Positions 18,290-27,086 of a stretch of DNA of 64,000 nt are shown here, piece by piece. The stretch's first letter is position 1, and each line of letters begins with the position of its first letter. The notes beneath the pieces are model-generated. The model was not told the DNA's origin and did not search any database. It saw only the letters and a program-made list of their open reading frames with translations. The DNA comes from Lachnospiraceae bacterium (GTDB lineage: Bacteria > Bacillota > Clostridia > Lachnospirales > Lachnospiraceae), in the NCBI GenBank assembly GCA_021770245.1, contig JAETRI010000001.1:151386-215385 (forward strand), read 5' to 3'. The position numbers and the translations under genes were made by a program.

Positions 18290-20014
18290 CTACAGTTTCA
18301 GTCCCCGGTACCGATTCAGGCAGCCGAAGATTTCCTGGCGTCTCGGCATGGCCAGGTCCGTGGGCAGATAAGAGGATGCGGCCAAACCGGCCAGGCCCTT
18401 CTTTTCCATCAGATCGCAAATGGAATCCACCAGCTCCCGCATGGTCTGGCGGCCGTTTAACAGGCTCTTTTCAGCCAGCGCCAGAATGAAGGAAAGGGCC
18501 GTGGACTGTTCGGAATCCGTCAGCTGCTCCAGATAGCGCAGGTCGATATCTTCCCGCCCCAGCTGGATGGAGTCCTTCCCGTGTACCTTCGTTTTCAGGC
18601 GGTCGTCTCTGCGCAGAGCGGCATTGAAGGTCGGCCGTCTGTCAAAGGAGGGCAGGTTAGGAGAACCCGGGCCCGCTTCCTTCCCGGCAGATCCCCCGGC
18701 CTCCGCCGCATAACCTGCTGCCTCCTTTTTAGCGAAATCCGTAATATCCTTGGGCACATATCGATCCATTTGAATAACGGCATCCGCAATATAGAAATAG
18801 GAACCGGAGCTGCCGGCCACCAGGATGGAAGAAATCCCGCATTCCTCATACAGGAAACGGGCCCGTTCTATAAAGGGCGTAATGGGCTCTTCCTCCCGGC
18901 ACACCACGCGCTGCATCAGTTCGTCCCGGATCATGAAGTTGGTGGCGCAGGTATCCTCGTCGATGAGGAAGGCCGTCGTGCCGCTTTCCATCCCTTCTAT
19001 CACGTTGGCTGCCTGAGAAGTGCTCCCGCTGGCGTCCTCGGAATAAAAGGCCTTCGTGTCCCGTCCGTTGGGAAGGTTGTTGATAAACATGGAGATATCC
19101 GTTTTCTTGATGCTGCGCCCGTCCTCCGCCCGAATCTTTACGGCATCCTCCCGGGTGATCACGTATTCCCTTCCGTCGCCGGCGATATGATTATATACGC
19201 CCAGCTCCAGCGCCTCCAGCAGCGTGGACTTCCCATGATAGCCGCCGCCCACGATGAGGGTGATCCCCTTTCGGATCCCCATTCCTCTGATTTCGCCCCG
19301 GTGCGGCAGCGTCATGGCCACCTCCATGGTGGCAGGGGAGGTAAACGGGATACCGTCCTTCATGGGCCGGTCGGACACCCCGGACTGCCGGGGCAGGACG
19401 GAACCGTTGGCCACAAAGGCGCACAGCCCTCTTTCGTCGAGCTGCGTACGGATGTAATGCTGGTCTTCCGCCAGATGGATGACCGCCTGTACCTTGGCCG
19501 CAGGAAGCTTTTTATAGAAAAAGACGCTCTCTACGCAGGCAGGAAGGAAGTCGAATAAGATACGTTCCAGCTGCCCCGCATTGATGGTTCTGCCATTGGC
19601 CGGAAAGCCCGCCGCCAGGCGGATATGGAGCCCTCCGTCTTCCGGATTCAGGGTCACCGCAGAGCGCTCCAGGATTTCCTGTCCGCAGCGGCTCACGGAA
19701 ATCAGGCCGCTCTTGCCGGAGCCCTTTGCCTTGAAGGTGTACTTTTCAATTTCCTGGTAAAAAAGCCGGTTCAAATAATCCTGCAGGGCAATGCGGCAAT
19801 GCTTTTCCCGATAATATGCCGCCGGAAAAGAGGCCCTCGTCCCGTTTATGAGAATACTGAGACGGGAGGGGGAAGCGAAAGGATCCCCCTGTACATGGTC
19901 GATTCCCAACACATAGGTTCCGAAGGAATATGCCCCTTTCAGATCCTTATAGGCAGGATAGCTTTTATGATCGATCGCATGGAGCATGCGCCGAAGTTCT
20001 TCCGATGTCTTCAT
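18290..20014 (-). CDS. COG3044 family ATPase (ABC-class predicted ATPase)
   Basis: A 574-residue soluble protein. The first ~240 residues contain the family-specific N-domain (YKDLKGAY, IDHVQGDPFASPS). The ATPase core has a Walker A at about 256-264 (GGGYHGKST), SEDASGSTSQAANVIEG as the signature-like region, and FLIDEDTCATNFMIRD as Walker B with the acidic pair. This is the domain order of the uncharacterised ABC_ATPase family COG3044/PF09818. Its substrate is unknown. It lies 125 bp after the secreted repeat protein gene; the gap contains an AAAAGG-AA-CCTTTT hairpin with a T-run, so part of the transcript may stop there. The ribosome site is GGAAAGGA. Confidence 0.85.
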   Translation of the reverse strand: MKTSEELRRMLHAIDHKSYPAYKDLKGAYSFGTYVLGIDHVQGDPFASPSRLSILINGTRASFPAAYYREKHCRIALQDYLNRLFYQEIEKYTFKAKGSGKSGLISVSRCGQEILERSAVTLNPEDGGLHIRLAAGFPANGRTINAGQLERILFDFLPACVESVFFYKKLPAAKVQAVIHLAEDQHYIRTQLDERGLCAFVANGSVLPRQSGVSDRPMKDGIPFTSPATMEVAMTLPHRGEIRGMGIRKGITLIVGGGYHGKSTLLEALELGVYNHIAGDGREYVITREDAVKIRAEDGRSIKKTDISMFINNLPNGRDTKAFYSEDASGSTSQAANVIEGMESGTTAFLIDEDTCATNFMIRDELMQRVVCREEEPITPFIERARFLYEECGISSILVAGSSGSYFYIADAVIQMDRYVPKDITDFAKKEAAGYAAEAGGSAGKEAGPGSPNLPSFDRRPTFNAALRRDDRLKTKVHGKDSIQLGREDIDLRYLEQLTDSEQSTALSFILALAEKSLLNGRQTMRELVDSICDLMEKKGLAGLAASSYLPTDLAMPRRQEIFGCLNRYRGLKL

Positions 20015-20139
20015 TCCGGTTTTGATCCTTTCCGTTCAAATCAGACCCTGTTGCTGCGCAGGGTTACTCTCTTAATATATCCCCCCCCAAAAAAGGTTCC
20101 TTTTCGGAGGCAGACGGACCCTGCTTACCCGTTTCCCGG

Positions 20140-21204
20140 TTAACCCGTAATATGCAGCGCATGCAGGCAGGCATCCGACCCTCTGGCGCAGACCACGGTC
20201 AGCCGCTTGCCGGCGACCATCACCTTGCAGTTGCTCACGCTCCTCACCGCATCCAGCTTCAACTGCATTTCTCCCTGCGGCGTATCCAGATATAGCAGAT
20301 CCTCCGTGGATTTGCTACTGACCGTCCCGCTCACCGTGGCGGGAGAGGACGTATCGATATCCACCGCAGCCGCAGTTCCCTTGATGCCGATCACACAGGC
20401 CGCATGCATATAGGCATCCGACCCTCTGTAGATGGATACCGTCAGGATACTTCCCGGTGTTAAAACCATCCCGTTTCTCGTATCCGAGTTACTGTCTATC
20501 ACGATCTGCATTTCCCCGCTGTCCGTGGATAAGTACAGCAGATTTTCCCTGGTGCTCTTCGCCACCTTCCCGACCACCGCCACCGTAGCCTGCTTCTGAT
20601 ACGACAGATCCGCAGGCGCGGGCGTAAGCCCCGTACTGGTCGTAGGAACCGCTCCCCCGCCGTCCGAAATACTCACCGCATGCATCATCGCATCGGAACC
20701 TCTGGCGCAGACGATCTGGTAGGTCCTTCCCGCCACGAGGACGGAACAGTTCTTCATATTCGTATTGCTGTCCAGTTTAATCTGCATCTGCCCCTGCGGC
20801 GTGTCAAAATACAGGACATCCCCTCTCGTCTTTTTATTAATAGTGCCCGATACCGTGGCCGTAGACGAGGTATCCACCGTCACCTCTGCCGCGGGCGCTT
20901 CGCTGGTAATCTTGACCGCGTGCAGATAACCGTCCGTGCCTCCGGTCAGCGAAACGCTGATCTTCTTATCCGGCAGCAGCACCTTACACTCGCTGGCATC
21001 CGTCTGGCTGTCCAGCTTGATTTCCATCGTCCCCTCCTTGGTGGAAAGGAACAGCACGTCGGCGGTGGTCTCTTTCATCACCGTCCCGTACACCGTCGCA
21101 ATGACCTCCGCGGCCCGGGCTCTTATCCCGCCTGCCGGGAACATGACGACCCCGAGCATCAGGCAAAGAGCCTTACAAATTTTCTTCCTCCTGTTTTTTC
21201 CCAT
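20140..21204 (-). CDS. Secreted protein with four tandem ~70-residue beta repeats
   Basis: Residues 1-32 form a signal peptide: basic MGKNRRKK start, hydrophobic core CLMLGVVMF, Ala-x-Ala cleavage region RARAA. The rest of the 354 residues is four imperfect repeats beginning near residues 35, 117, 206 and 286. Each has the pattern VSGTV..K(S/T)T.D(V/L)LYLDT..G.M.IKLDS followed by an invariant-looking RGSDA.(M/L)HA motif (TDGYLHA in repeat 1). The regular strand pattern suggests small beta-barrels, possibly for ligand or glycan binding. I do not recognise a named family. It is preceded by its own promoter and a three-hairpin leader, and faces the VanR/VanS-type operon divergently. Confidence 0.78.
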   Translation of the reverse strand: MGKNRRKKICKALCLMLGVVMFPAGGIRARAAEVIATVYGTVMKETTADVLFLSTKEGTMEIKLDSQTDASECKVLLPDKKISVSLTGGTDGYLHAVKITSEAPAAEVTVDTSSTATVSGTINKKTRGDVLYFDTPQGQMQIKLDSNTNMKNCSVLVAGRTYQIVCARGSDAMMHAVSISDGGGAVPTTSTGLTPAPADLSYQKQATVAVVGKVAKSTRENLLYLSTDSGEMQIVIDSNSDTRNGMVLTPGSILTVSIYRGSDAYMHAACVIGIKGTAAAVDIDTSSPATVSGTVSSKSTEDLLYLDTPQGEMQLKLDAVRSVSNCKVMVAGKRLTVVCARGSDACLHALHITG

Positions 21205-21319
21205 ACCAATCCTTTCATGCCGCGTCTTTTGCGGCTGCGCAACCTGAATCTTCGATTCATGTCTGAGAAATCGCGCATGCGATTTCTTATCTGTGATTCA
21301 ATTTGGGCCGCCTGCGGCT
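21205..21319 (-). promoter_or_regulatory. Family II composite three-hairpin leader (copy before secreted repeat protein)
   Basis: Minus strand order: a GC hairpin ending GGCGGCCCAAAT, then a perfect 9-bp stem AGAAATCGC/GCGATTTCT, then TGAATC-GAA-GATTCA, then GCCGC-AAAAGAC-GCGGC, then the ribosome site GAAAGGA and ATG 21204. The same order recurs at 31873-31965 (minus) and 18181-18266 (plus). It lies wholly between the predicted transcription start and the start codon. Confidence 0.7.
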
Positions 21320-21378
21320 CCTCCTACTCTGCTCTATCTTCCCCGATTATCCTCAAAACGGCATTTCAATACAGCCCT

Positions 21379-21407
21379 ATCATACAATATTTGCCCTGGT
21401 AACGCAA
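21379..21407 (-). promoter_or_regulatory. Sigma-70-type promoter for secreted repeat protein
   Basis: On the minus strand TTGCGT (plus 21402-21407) and TATGAT (plus 21379-21384) are separated by 17 bp. The predicted start near 21372 gives a ~168-nt leader that contains the complete composite hairpin element. Confidence 0.5.
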
Positions 21408-21443
21408 TACCCCGAAGCCCCACGATAAACACACGAAGTAACG

Positions 21444-21498
21444 GTTCAGCCACCCCGCAGGTTCCCGGACGCCGGGACGCATAGGGAAGGGTCCCGCC
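21444..21498. repeat. 55-nt dispersed repeat, copy 1
   Basis: This stretch matches 40089-40143 in the same orientation at 53 of 55 positions by eye. It contains the core CCCGGACGCCGGGACGCA. A separate 12-bp GC hairpin with loop GGC follows at 21518-21544. No coding sequence covers either. Confidence 0.8.
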
Positions 21499-21614
21499 GG
21501 AAGCCCGCGGCCCCTTTGCCCGGCCCTGCGGCGCAGGGCCGGGCGAGCGTTTGTCGTGCCGAAGCCCAGAGCCGCTCAGCAGACGCCTCCCACACGCCTC
21601 ATAAAATCTTAAAC

Positions 21615-21684
21615 TTTTCGTAAGGAATTCACAAGCTTTTCCGAGCAATTCACACAGTTCGAAAGCCTTTTTTTCTGATACAAT
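21615..21684 (+). promoter_or_regulatory. Putative operator repeats and promoter of the two-component operon
   Basis: Two direct repeats sharing TTTTC...AATTCACA lie at 21615-21633 and 21637-21654, 22 bp apart start to start, that is two helical turns. They are followed by an extended -10 (TGATACAAT, 21676-21684) without a good -35, the pattern of a promoter activated by an OmpR-type regulator. Autoregulation by the regulator encoded at 21814 is inferred. Confidence 0.45.
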
Positions 21685-21813
21685 GGATATAGGAAGCCCC
21701 TCTTCCCAGGGGCAGGGCAGGGATGGTGCTCGGGTACAGGGCCGTTTTTGCACTTGCCTAAGAAACGGCGGAGCCGGCAAAATCAATATCGAAGAAAGCG
21801 AGCAGACACACCC

Positions 21814-22509
21814 ATGAAGGAACAGATCTTAATCGTTGACGACGAAAGGGAAATAGCGGACCTGGTGGAGGTATACTTACGTAATGAAGGCTATCGGATA
21901 CATAAGTTCTACAATGCTGCAGACGCCCTGGCCTGTGTGGAGAGTCAGGAGCTTTCCCTGGCCGTCCTCGATGTAATGCTTCCCGATATGGACGGCTTTA
22001 CTCTGTGCCGAAAGATCCGTAAAAACCACCTTTTTCCCATCATCATGCTCACCGCCAGGGTAGAGGATATGGATAAGATCAAGGGGCTGACCCTGGGGGC
22101 CGACGATTATATCACCAAACCCTTCAATCCGCTGGAGCTCTCGGCTCGGGTAAAGACCCAGCTGCGCCGATATATCCGCTACAACACGGCCGGGACGACG
22201 GAGCGGGAAACGGATGAGATCAGCATCCGCGGCCTTTATATCTCACAGGACAGCCATAAATGTACCCTGAACGGCAGAGAGCTTTCCTTAACTCCGATAG
22301 AGTTTGGCATCCTGTGGTATCTGTGTTCTCACAGGGGTATCGTGGCGCCCTCCGAGGAGCTCTTCGAGGCGGTCTGGGGAGAGAGATACTTAGACGGCAA
22401 CAACACCGTTATGGCCCACATTGCCCGGCTCCGGGAAAAAATGGGAGAACCGGCACGGAAACCGAAATATATCAAAACAGTATGGGGGATCGGTTATGTT
22501 ATCGAGTGA
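21814..22509 (+). CDS. OmpR/PhoB-type response regulator (VanR-like)
   Basis: A 231-residue regulator. The receiver domain (1-120) has the acidic pocket DDE at 9-11, phospho-acceptor Asp53 (VLDVMLPDMDG), Thr in MLTAR and Lys in ITKPF. A winged-helix DNA-binding domain follows (about 135-230; LTPIEFGILWYL, WGERYLDGNNTVMAHIARLREK, YIKTVWGIGYVIE). The start at 21814 begins directly with the conserved KEQILIVDDE; the frame to 21748 adds a basic tail with no similarity. The gene overlaps the sensor kinase by 14 bp. VanR-type pairs usually sense cell-envelope conditions; control of the divergent secreted protein or the glycan genes is possible but not shown. Confidence 0.9.
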   Translation: MKEQILIVDDEREIADLVEVYLRNEGYRIHKFYNAADALACVESQELSLAVLDVMLPDMDGFTLCRKIRKNHLFPIIMLTARVEDMDKIKGLTLGADDYITKPFNPLELSARVKTQLRRYIRYNTAGTTERETDEISIRGLYISQDSHKCTLNGRELSLTPIEFGILWYLCSHRGIVAPSEELFEAVWGERYLDGNNTVMAHIARLREKMGEPARKPKYIKTVWGIGYVIE

Positions 22510-23677
22510 AAAATGGAAGGGAATCATCGAAAAAATATTGGGAAAAAACAGGAATATGCGCCATCTCACCCGGCGTACGCTGGCGGAGTACATCTTAACG
22601 CTCGCCCTTTTTTACTGCGGAGTGATCGTATTGCTTTTCCTGGCATGGAATCTCTCTCACTGCTTTGTCTGGCAGGCGGATAACCTGCTTTATAGGATGC
22701 TTTCCTGGGTGAAGGAATACCTCCTTCTGGTTCTCGGCACGATCTTTCTCGCCGGCTGGGCTTTCATCACCTGGCATTTCATGTCCAAACCGCTGTGCTA
22801 TCTGGATGAAATCATCCGGGCCTCTCAGCAGCTGGCCCGGCCCGGGAGCGATCCCATCGTCCTTCCGGCCGCCCTTAGCAATATCCAGGATCAGCTGAAC
22901 CTGACCAGAGAGAAGGCATTGCGAAACGCGCTTCTCGCCAAGGAGGCGGAACAGCGTAAAAACGACATGGTGGTCTACCTGGCCCACGATCTGAAAACAC
23001 CGCTCACCAGCGTCATCGGCTATCTCTCCCTGCTTTCCCAGGAGCCGCAGATCTCCCCCGAGCTGCGCGCCAAATATACCGATATCGCTCTGAAAAAGGC
23101 AGAGCGGCTGGAAGAGCTGATCAACGAATTCTTTGATATCACCCGTTTCAGTTTAACGACCCTCACCCTGGAACCCCGGCGAATCAACCTGAGCCGTATG
23201 CTGGAACAGCTCGTCAGCGAATTCAACCCTATTTTATCCGAAAAAAGCCTTTCCTGGGAAACCGATATCGAACCGGATCTGGAAATCCTGTGTGACCCGG
23301 ATAAACTGGAGCGCGTGATCGACAATCTGATCCGCAATGCCCTGAACTACAGCTATCCACACACTGCCGTCCGGCTTTCCCTCCACCGTGCATCCATGGA
23401 CGGTCAAAGCGTTCTGCCCGCTCCGGAAGGGTTGTCCGATTCGTTCGATGCCGTCCGGCTGTGTGTGAAAAATCACGGAAAAACCATTGCGCCCGAAAAG
23501 CTGAGTCACATTTTCGAGCAGTTCTTCCGCCTGGATTCTTCCCGTTCCTCCGCCACCGGAGGCGCCGGGCTGGGCCTGGCCATCGCCAAAGAAATCGTCA
23601 CCCTGCATGGCGGAACCATCCGGGCGGAAAGCGAATCCGAGAGTATCACCTTTACGGTGCTTCTCCCCGTCGGCTGA
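22496..23677 (+). CDS. Sensor histidine kinase (VanS-like)
   Basis: A 393-residue membrane kinase. Two transmembrane helices (about 31-50 and 72-93) enclose only a ~20-residue outer loop, so it probably senses within or near the membrane. A HAMP-like linker leads to the dimerisation domain with phospho-acceptor His164 (YLAHDLKTPLTS), then the ATP-binding domain with N box (IDNLIRNALNYS) and G box (GGAGLGLAIAKEIV). The ATG at 22496 lies inside the end of the response regulator gene, so translation is coupled. The gene converges with the glycosyltransferase gene at 23936 across an array of hairpin repeats that may end both transcripts. Confidence 0.9.
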   Translation: MLSSEKWKGIIEKILGKNRNMRHLTRRTLAEYILTLALFYCGVIVLLFLAWNLSHCFVWQADNLLYRMLSWVKEYLLLVLGTIFLAGWAFITWHFMSKPLCYLDEIIRASQQLARPGSDPIVLPAALSNIQDQLNLTREKALRNALLAKEAEQRKNDMVVYLAHDLKTPLTSVIGYLSLLSQEPQISPELRAKYTDIALKKAERLEELINEFFDITRFSLTTLTLEPRRINLSRMLEQLVSEFNPILSEKSLSWETDIEPDLEILCDPDKLERVIDNLIRNALNYSYPHTAVRLSLHRASMDGQSVLPAPEGLSDSFDAVRLCVKNHGKTIAPEKLSHIFEQFFRLDSSRSSATGGAGLGLAIAKEIVTLHGGTIRAESESESITFTVLLPVG

Positions 23678-23691
23678 CGGGGTATTACACC

Positions 23692-23938
23692 CTAACTCCC
23701 GTCTGCCCGCCTCGGCGGGCATATAAATCAGGATCGTGAAATCGAAGATTTCACGCTAACCGGCACGCCGCGTCCTGCGCTGCAGCGCAACATGAATCTT
23801 CGATTCGGATTTGGGCCGCCCGCGGCACAAATCGGCGCATGAGAAATAGGCCATCAGGCCTATTTCTCATGCTAACTCCCATCTGCCCGCCAAGGCGGGC
23901 ATACAAATCAGGATCGTGAAATCGAAGATTTCACGCTA
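23692..23938. repeat. Array of palindromic modules between convergent genes
   Basis: Two 67-nt direct repeats (23692-23758 and 23872-23938) differ at about four positions; each contains a GCCCGC/GCGGGC hairpin and a CGTGAAATC-GAA-GATTTCACG hairpin. Between them lie a partial family II composite (23761-23828) and a perfect 16-bp stem with a 4-nt loop (23837-23852 with 23857-23872). The stop codon of the minus-strand GT4 gene is in the last bases. Possibly bidirectional transcript ends or REP-like sites. Confidence 0.85.
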
Positions 23939-25090
23939 TTCCTCTGCCATCGTCCGAAGGGAGCCCACATAGGCCGCATTGGAAAAGCAGGCTGCCCGCT
24001 TCAGGGAAGCCGCACTGTACTTCTGATAGAGCGCTTCGTCCTCGAACAGCCTCTCTATCTGCCTGGCCAGGTTTCTTTCCTCCTCCGTAATATGGGACGC
24101 GTCCAGATCCTTTTCCTTACTCAGATTGGGGATCAGGATGCCGTATTCTCCGTCCACATATTCCTCCCGTCCGGCAACGGCCGCATAATCCTCGGTCAGA
24201 ATCTCCGCCGGGCCGGTCATACAGTTGGTGGAAATCACCGGTTTCCCCAGCGCCATGGCCTCCACCAGCACATTGGGGAAGCCCTCGTTCAGCGAAGTCA
24301 TCACATAAACGCTTCCCCGGGCCAGGTAAGGGAACGGATTTTTCTTCACACCCGGGAAGCTCACCGCATCCGCTATGCCAAGCTCTTCGGCCAGCTTCCA
24401 GTATTCCCTGAAATCCCCCTCCCCCACGATCATAAGACGGGCATCCTCATATCTGCGGTGCACCAGATAAAAGCTCTTCACCAGATGCCAGAAGCCCTTC
24501 ACATCATCCTCCCGCCCCATGGAAAGGATCACCCGGTCGGAATCCCGAAAGGGCAGGCGCACCTCCTCCTGTGACTGGTCCGCGATCGTTTCCGTATCAA
24601 AGGGATTGTACAGGGTTACTGCGCTATGGCATCCCATCTCCTCCCGCAATTGTTTTTCAATGATTTTGGAACAACAGATCATCTTATCCGCCCGCCTGCT
24701 AAACAGCTTCATCATACCGGGATTTCCCAGATCCATATAGCTGCGCACGCTGCACCAGGTTTTTCCCCTCGTGCGTGACAAGACGTTCACCAGGTTCGCC
24801 GTGGTGCCGAAGCTGTAGGCGATATCGATCCCCAGCTCCTTTTTCAGTCCGGCCACCTTTCTGCTGCGGCGGAAGACGTTCCGGATTTTTCCGAGCCTGC
24901 TGCCCACGCTTTTCATATGGATGTCGATCACCTGAAGCCCCCGGATATCATAGGCAATATCCGCCGCGCTGAAAATGACGACGGAAACCTCGCAGTACGG
25001 CTCCAGAAGCCTGGCCGTGGCCACGCACACCCTTTCAAAGCCGCCTTGATGCAGCATGGGTACGATCAACATCACTTTCTTTTTTCCCAT
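23936..25090 (-). CDS. Family 4 glycosyltransferase
   Basis: A 384-residue GT-B enzyme. MGKKKVMLIVPMLHQGGFERVC is the N-terminal strand and glycine loop. The donor domain has LSMGREDDVKGFWHLVKSF, GVKKNPFPYL and EGFPNVLVEAMALGKPVIST with the conserved Glu pair. The start at 25090 has a good GGAGG ribosome site and overlaps the end of the upstream GT4 gene by 19 bp, arguing for coupled translation. It is the last gene of the right glycan block; its stop lies in the palindromic array. The sugar specificity is unknown. Confidence 0.86.
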   Translation of the reverse strand: MGKKKVMLIVPMLHQGGFERVCVATARLLEPYCEVSVVIFSAADIAYDIRGLQVIDIHMKSVGSRLGKIRNVFRRSRKVAGLKKELGIDIAYSFGTTANLVNVLSRTRGKTWCSVRSYMDLGNPGMMKLFSRRADKMICCSKIIEKQLREEMGCHSAVTLYNPFDTETIADQSQEEVRLPFRDSDRVILSMGREDDVKGFWHLVKSFYLVHRRYEDARLMIVGEGDFREYWKLAEELGIADAVSFPGVKKNPFPYLARGSVYVMTSLNEGFPNVLVEAMALGKPVISTNCMTGPAEILTEDYAAVAGREEYVDGEYGILIPNLSKEKDLDASHITEEERNLARQIERLFEDEALYQKYSAASLKRAACFSNAAYVGSLRTMAEE

Positions 25091-26238
25091 GTTCCCTCCG
25101 TCCGTGAACAAAGATAAATCTGTTCCAATACTTCCACCTGATCCTGCACGTCGAATCCCGCTCCTCTGACCGCCTCCGTCATATCCCTTCTGTCGTATTC
25201 CCTTTTTTCCGCCACATAGTCCGCCCATTCCTCCGCCCCCGCCTCAAGGCTCATGGAACCGGAGAGCGGCGTGATGAGCACCTCGGGCGTCACGCTGTCC
25301 GATACCAGGCAGCGCAGCCCCGCTGCCTGCGCCTCGATCACGGAACCCGGAAGCCCCTCAAAAATGGACGGAAATACGAAGAAGTCCATCGCCATATAAT
25401 ATTCCGCCACCGCCGCCTGGCTGCCGGCAAAGATCACGGCCCGCTCCACGCCGAGCTGCGCGGCCCGCTGCCTGGTCTCTTCCATCAGTCCCCCCGTCCC
25501 CACCAGGAGAAGCCTGGCACGGGGAATCCTCTTTCTGAGCCGGGCGAATACCTCCAGCAAAAAGGCATGGTTCTTCATGTGGCCAAACCTTCCCACATGA
25601 CCGACCACGAATTCCTCCGGCGCGATCCGCAGCTGCCTTCTTTTTTCCTCCCGCCAATCCGCGCGAAAGGCAAAGGAGGCGGCGTCGATGGCATTGGGGA
25701 TCGTCCGTACCCGTCCGGCTTCGCATGGGGCCTTCCCGAATACGGCCTCCCCGGCGAGACGGGAACAGGTCAGGCACAGATCCGCTCTCTCTGCCAGATT
25801 CCGGCGCAGGAAACGCGTCATCCATCCCTTGGGGCCCGGATCCACTCCCGCGCTCCTGGCATGGGCAATGGTTAAAGGCACCCCGGCCGCCTTGGCGACG
25901 GGCAGATAGATGGAAGCGGTGCTGGTCATATGGCCGTGAACGGCAAGATACCCCGGATGCTCCCTGAAAAAATCCTTCCAAGCCCTTCGATAGGCCGTCC
26001 AGTTTGCCACCCGGAAGCGGGGTATATGGTAGATCCGGCCGCCAAGCCTTGCGATCTCCCCGTCATAGAATCCCGGCCCGGAGGAATGCACGCAGAAATC
26101 GAACTGGACTTTCTCCCGATCCATATGACGGTAAAGATCCATCACCCGGCTTTCCGCACCGCCCAGCTGTGTCCCGCCCAGCACCTGCAGCACCCTCGCC
26201 GGCCCTTCCTGTACGCCCCGTTTTACTCCGTCTGCCAT
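25072..26238 (-). CDS. Family 4 glycosyltransferase (EpsF/capsular type)
   Basis: A 388-residue GT-B enzyme. VLQVLGGTQLGGAESRVMDLYR is the acceptor-side loop of the EpsF-like GT4 group, and the segment YLAVHGHMTSTASIYLPVAKAAG fits the N-terminal domain. In the donor domain, GHVGRFGHMKNHAFLLEVF, GTGGLMEE and EGLPGSVIEAQAAGL carry the nucleotide-sugar contacts and Glu pair. It should add a sugar to the lipid-linked intermediate on the cytoplasmic side. It follows the CE4-like gene by 98 bp that include a GC hairpin with an embedded ribosome site, and overlaps the next GT4 gene. Confidence 0.87.
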   Translation of the reverse strand: MADGVKRGVQEGPARVLQVLGGTQLGGAESRVMDLYRHMDREKVQFDFCVHSSGPGFYDGEIARLGGRIYHIPRFRVANWTAYRRAWKDFFREHPGYLAVHGHMTSTASIYLPVAKAAGVPLTIAHARSAGVDPGPKGWMTRFLRRNLAERADLCLTCSRLAGEAVFGKAPCEAGRVRTIPNAIDAASFAFRADWREEKRRQLRIAPEEFVVGHVGRFGHMKNHAFLLEVFARLRKRIPRARLLLVGTGGLMEETRQRAAQLGVERAVIFAGSQAAVAEYYMAMDFFVFPSIFEGLPGSVIEAQAAGLRCLVSDSVTPEVLITPLSGSMSLEAGAEEWADYVAEKREYDRRDMTEAVRGAGFDVQDQVEVLEQIYLCSRTEGTWEKRK

Positions 26239-26275
26239 CGCTCCTCACATTCTGCCGCCCTCCTGCGGCCACAAA
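26239..26275 (-). promoter_or_regulatory. Family V hairpin/ribosome-site module before GT4 gene
   Basis: On the minus strand GCCGC-AGGAGG-GCGGC is followed by AGAATGTGAGGAGCG and the ATG at 26238. The layout (GC stem, RGAATG, purine-rich ribosome site, ATG) recurs before 29145 and 37352, with different stem sequences. Confidence 0.5.
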
Positions 26276-26336
26276 AAGGCCTTTTTCCTGCTCTTCGCAC
26301 CGTCCTGCATCCCGGCCGGGCAATCCCGGTTCCTTC

Positions 26337-27086
26337 TCAGGCCCTTCCCGCACTGCGCATCTCCACCAGAATCCGTTTTCCGCCTGCCGTCAGATATTCC
26401 GCCAGATTTCCCGCGAAACCGCGCTCCTTTACGGGAAGTTCCAAAAGCCGCTCATAGGAAATCAGTTTTTCCCTGTGCCTGGAGAACATTCCCTCATACC
26501 AGTCCATCTCTTCCGGACTCATCCCGTTTACGTGCAGCACCAGGGTGGTATATCCCTCCCCTGGGCCGAAACAGGCCGAACGCTTCTTGGCTATAGGCAG
26601 AAAGACCAACCCCTCCCGACGGTAGGGCTCCCTCCCGAAGCCGTCCGTGAGAAAGCAGAAGCCCGATTCCCGCAGAGCCCGCAGCGTGTTTTTATCATAG
26701 GTATGGCCGGGAGCCATGAAAATATCCGTTTCGATCCCCTTTTCTTCCAGGCTCCGCTTCCCCAGCCGGATTTTTTCCCGCTGCTCCTCAAAGGGGACCC
26801 CCGCGTATTCCGAAAAAAGGTTCAGCGGAAACAGCCCGCCTTTTCCTGTTGTATAGACATGATAACAGCCGTGCTGGGCAATCGTCCAGCCCGCTTCCTG
26901 CAGTCCGACCAGATATTCCCAGAAATCCTCCCGGGCCCTGCCGCAGTTCAGCTTCGGATCCCGGCTGCGGGGCACCACCCCCAAAAGCGGACGGATCCCG
27001 TACCGGTCGAACAGTTCTTTCATCCTCAGGAAGTTATCCCAGTTCATATCTGCCGTGATATCATCCATGCGAAACGCGATCTTCAT
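26337..27086 (-). CDS. DUF2334/CE4-like deacetylase
   Basis: A 249-residue protein beginning MKIAFRMDDI, where the DD pair matches the first metal/base motif of CE4-like and DUF2334 proteins. TIAQHGCYHVY (about residues 95-105) supplies His residues like the HxxxH zinc motif, and FMAPGHTYDKNTL matches the later APGH block. No signal peptide is present, so it should act in the cytoplasm, perhaps removing an N-acetyl group from a lipid-linked or nucleotide sugar. It sits between the formyltransferase gene and a GT4 gene, and has a family III palindromic leader in front. A second deacetylase-like gene is at 13106. Confidence 0.75.
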   Translation of the reverse strand: MKIAFRMDDITADMNWDNFLRMKELFDRYGIRPLLGVVPRSRDPKLNCGRAREDFWEYLVGLQEAGWTIAQHGCYHVYTTGKGGLFPLNLFSEYAGVPFEEQREKIRLGKRSLEEKGIETDIFMAPGHTYDKNTLRALRESGFCFLTDGFGREPYRREGLVFLPIAKKRSACFGPGEGYTTLVLHVNGMSPEEMDWYEGMFSRHREKLISYERLLELPVKERGFAGNLAEYLTAGGKRILVEMRSAGRA

